Shown here in pieces: positions 5,383 to 7,027 of a stretch of 7,027 bases of DNA. Numbering within the stretch: position 1 is the first letter of the stretch; each line of letters opens with the position of its first letter. The translations under genes and the position numbers were made by a program. Source of the DNA: Bifidobacteriaceae bacterium (GTDB lineage: Bacteria; Actinomycetota; Actinomycetes; Actinomycetales; WQXJ01); assembly GCA_031278675.1 (NCBI GenBank), contig JAITJY010000138.1, forward strand, positions 1-7,027. The letters run 5' to 3'. The notes beneath the pieces were generated by a model. The model did not search any database, was not told the origin of the DNA, and saw only the letters and a program-made list of their open reading frames with translations.

Positions 5383-6744
5383 ATGTACAAGATCGCCATC
5401 ATTGGGGGCGGGGCGGCGGGCGCCGGTGCGGCGTGGCGGCTCCACCAAAGCTTCGGTCAGGACGCCCAGATCACCGTCTTCGAACGCGCCGAGCATGTCG
5501 GGGGACGCACCTGGGACCTGACTCTGGACGGCTGCCACATGGAGGTGGGCGGGGTATTACTGCATTCCACCGGCCAGATCACCAAGGCGTTGATGGAGTT
5601 CACGGGCAGCCAGGAGGCGGTGCCCTCGCTCTCAATCGACGGGAAAGATGAGACCTACGCTTTTTGGACCGACCGGGGCTTCCCGGTCCTGACCAAGGTC
5701 TCCCTGGCGTCTATGGCGTTCGGCATCCTGAAGTACGTCGGCGCGCCCAGCGCACTCAAAGTCACCCGGCGCGCCATCAAGATGGCCGCCCAGTATGAGG
5801 GCGTGTACACCAACCTGCGCGACCACGCCCCGTTCACCACACCTGACGAACTGTTCGACGCTTTGGGTTTACTCGCACCGACCAAGATCTCGGCGGCTGA
5901 GTATTTCAAGCAACTCAAGGTCAACGACCGAATGGCCCGGGATGTGGTTGAGGCGATCACCCACAACATGTACAACCAGGGATTGGAAATGAACGCCTTG
6001 GCCTGTCTGGTGGGCCTGGCGGGAGCCGGGTTGGCCGGCGGGCATCTGTTCGTGATTGAGGGCGGCAACTGGACACTGTTCGACAAGATGTTGCGCAAGG
6101 CCAAAATTGACCTGCGGGTCAACACCAAAGTTGTCCAGGTCTCCCTGGAGCGAAGCGCCGGCACCGCGCTCCCTTATACCTGCCAGCTCCAAGCCGAAGG
6201 CGGCCTGAGCGAACAATTCGATGCGGTGGTGTTGGCCGCGCCACCCGCGCTGGCTGACCTCACGGTCACAGTGGACGGCCGGCCGTTCCCGCTGCGCACA
6301 CACCCCTACCAGGAGGTTCAAACCACCCTGGTGGTTGGGGAACTGAATCCGGCCTACTTTGGGCGTCGCCCCGGCCAGCGCATGCCGAGCACCGTCTTCA
6401 CGGCGGCGAGCGCCCCCGCGCCGTTCAAGTCGATCGGTACCACCGGCTGGTCGCCGGAGTTCAATTCAAGGATCTACAAGATCTTCAGCGCCGATCACGT
6501 GATGACCGAAGCCGAACTGCACGCGATCTTCGCGACCATCCACGACGTCCACACCCACCCGTGGCGGGGCGCCTACCCAGTCCTGACCCCCGCGCTTGAG
6601 CACCTGCCGTTCGAGTTGCATCCCGGCCTGTACTTCGCCAACGCCTTGGAGACCATCGCCGGCTCGATCGAGGTCGAGGCGGTCTCCGGCACTAATGCCG
6701 CCAACCTGTGCGCCCACTACCTCCAGGCCCACTCCGCCGCCTAG
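5383..6744 (+). CDS. Prenylcysteine oxidase-like FAD-dependent oxidoreductase
   Basis: A 453-residue FAD enzyme of the amine-oxidase/prenylcysteine-oxidase superfamily. Eukaryotic prenylcysteine oxidase cleaves the thioether of S-prenylcysteine to cysteine, a prenyl aldehyde and hydrogen peroxide; the bacterial substrate is unknown. Residues 4-13 (IAIIGGGAAG) bind the FAD ADP moiety, followed by the acidic E34 and VGGRT (39-43). MEVGG (53-57) matches the family's YEAGG. VIEGGNW (224-230) after a Gly/Leu-rich helix matches the VEGGN segment of prenylcysteine lyase domains, and AVVLAAPP (281-288) is the usual third FAD strand. The C-terminus GLYFANALETIAGSIEVEAV (415-434) strongly recalls the mammalian ending with YLNGIE and ASAMEMSA. 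Unlike the lysosomal animal enzyme (about 500 residues) it has no signal peptide, so it should be cytoplasmic. ATG 5383 has GGAG 8 bases upstream (5371-5374). It follows the transporter by 81 bases on the same strand, probably in the same operon. Protoporphyrinogen-oxidase-like or amine-oxidase activity is a less likely alternative. Confidence 0.85.
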   Translation: MYKIAIIGGGAAGAGAAWRLHQSFGQDAQITVFERAEHVGGRTWDLTLDGCHMEVGGVLLHSTGQITKALMEFTGSQEAVPSLSIDGKDETYAFWTDRGFPVLTKVSLASMAFGILKYVGAPSALKVTRRAIKMAAQYEGVYTNLRDHAPFTTPDELFDALGLLAPTKISAAEYFKQLKVNDRMARDVVEAITHNMYNQGLEMNALACLVGLAGAGLAGGHLFVIEGGNWTLFDKMLRKAKIDLRVNTKVVQVSLERSAGTALPYTCQLQAEGGLSEQFDAVVLAAPPALADLTVTVDGRPFPLRTHPYQEVQTTLVVGELNPAYFGRRPGQRMPSTVFTAASAPAPFKSIGTTGWSPEFNSRIYKIFSADHVMTEAELHAIFATIHDVHTHPWRGAYPVLTPALEHLPFELHPGLYFANALETIAGSIEVEAVSGTNAANLCAHYLQAHSAA

Positions 6745-6765
6745 CGTTGCGGCAGGCACCGCCCG

Positions 6766-6937
6766 TTGCCCGATCCCGCCCGGCGGGCGAACGGGAGCGT
6801 CCTCCGGTCCCGGACGTGCGGCGAGCAGCCCTTGCCCGATGCCGCCCGGCGCGCGAACGGCATCGTCCTCCGGTCCCGGACGTGCGGCGAGCAGCCCTTG
6901 CCCGATCCCGCCTACGGGAACGGGACTGCCCTCCGGT
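6766..6937. repeat. 66-bp tandem repeat array (2 full copies and 1 partial) with conserved hairpins
   Basis: Copies start at 6766, 6832 and 6898, a period of exactly 66 bases. Copies 1 and 2 differ at only 4 positions. Copy 3 has a 3-base deletion in the loop and diverges after about 6937. A degenerate fragment precedes copy 1 (about 6750-6765). Each copy holds an 8-pair stem: CGATCCCG/CGGGAGCG in copy 1 (6771-6778, 6792-6799), CGATGCCG/CGGCATCG in copy 2 (6837-6844, 6858-6865), and CGATCCCG/CGGGACTG in copy 3 (6903-6910, 6921-6928). A second stem, CGTCC/GGACG (6798-6802, 6812-6816 in copy 1), follows in copies 1 and 2. The array begins 21 bases after the stop of the preceding gene and has no U tract. 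It may act as a transcript-end structure or be a REP-like element. An open plus frame crosses it but starts inside the preceding gene and is not considered coding. Confidence 0.85.
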
Positions 6938-7027
6938 TGGCGAGGCGGCGCCGCTGCGGAGGCGCGCCTGGGCGCAAACTAGACCAACGCGGTCAGCCGA
7001 GGGTGGTCCAGGGGCCGCATTCGTCGC
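6938..7027. other. Unassigned window end, possible 3' end of a convergent gene
   Basis: No gene can be assigned. It contains a GCGGCGCCGC palindrome (6945-6954). On the minus strand one frame enters from the right edge and ends at a TAG at 6979-6981 after RRMRPLDHPRLTALV. Another ends at a TGA at 6993-6995 after DECGPWTTLG. Either could be the C-terminus of a gene lying to the right, and only about 10-15 codons are visible. No homology is recognised. Confidence 0.2.

Noticed and set aside
6766..6937. CRISPR array
   Set aside because: The 66-bp units are almost identical over their full length, so there are no unique spacers, and no cas gene is in the window.
6766..6937. Classical intrinsic terminator
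   Set aside because: The stems are strong but no U-rich run follows on either strand.
6596..6982. 128-codon plus-strand frame through the 66-bp repeats
   Set aside because: The 66-bp period equals 22 codons, so the frame stays open by itself. It begins inside the prenylcysteine-oxidase-like gene in another frame, and the repeat differences preserve the stem rather than the peptide.

Overview
The window is high-GC DNA with actinobacterial character. It has GC-rich third codon positions, GTG starts, a Tat-type lipoprotein, and methyltransferase and DHA2-transporter families that are common in Actinobacteria. The sequence does not identify a genus. The Tat-exported flavoprotein belongs to a type that is abundant in anaerobic or host-associated Actinobacteria such as Eggerthellaceae and Propionibacteriaceae; that is inference from family knowledge, not proof.

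Layout, left to right. (1) Positions 1-476, minus strand: the N-terminal part of a SAM-dependent methyltransferase of the leucine carboxyl methyltransferase fold (PF04072), cut by the window edge. (2) 477-814: a 338-base gap with a plausible methyltransferase promoter, a strong nested hairpin and a G-run cluster. (3) 815-2485, minus strand: a Tat-signal lipoprotein flavoprotein of the fumarate reductase/flavocytochrome c superfamily that lacks the usual dicarboxylate-binding residues. (4) 2486-2921: a 436-base divergent intergenic region with three perfect 9-bp tandem repeats containing CTAG and many competing stems. (5) 2922-6744, plus strand: an apparent operon encoding an aspartate/glutamate-racemase family protein, a 14-TM MFS transporter whose start overlaps the racemase stop, and a cytoplasmic FAD protein closely resembling prenylcysteine oxidase (prenylcysteine lyase). 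(6) 6745-7027: an array of 66-bp repeats in which a predicted stem is preserved by a compensatory C-G to G-C swap between copies, followed by a short unassigned tail.

Working together (inference): a shared divergent control region could link an extracellular flavin reductase to an intracellular set that handles a chiral amino-acid-like compound (racemase), moves it or a product across the membrane (MFS), and oxidises an amine or thioether (prenylcysteine-oxidase-like enzyme). No substrate can be named from sequence. The most unusual elements are the bacterial prenylcysteine-oxidase-like gene in this operon and the structured 66-bp repeat array behind it.
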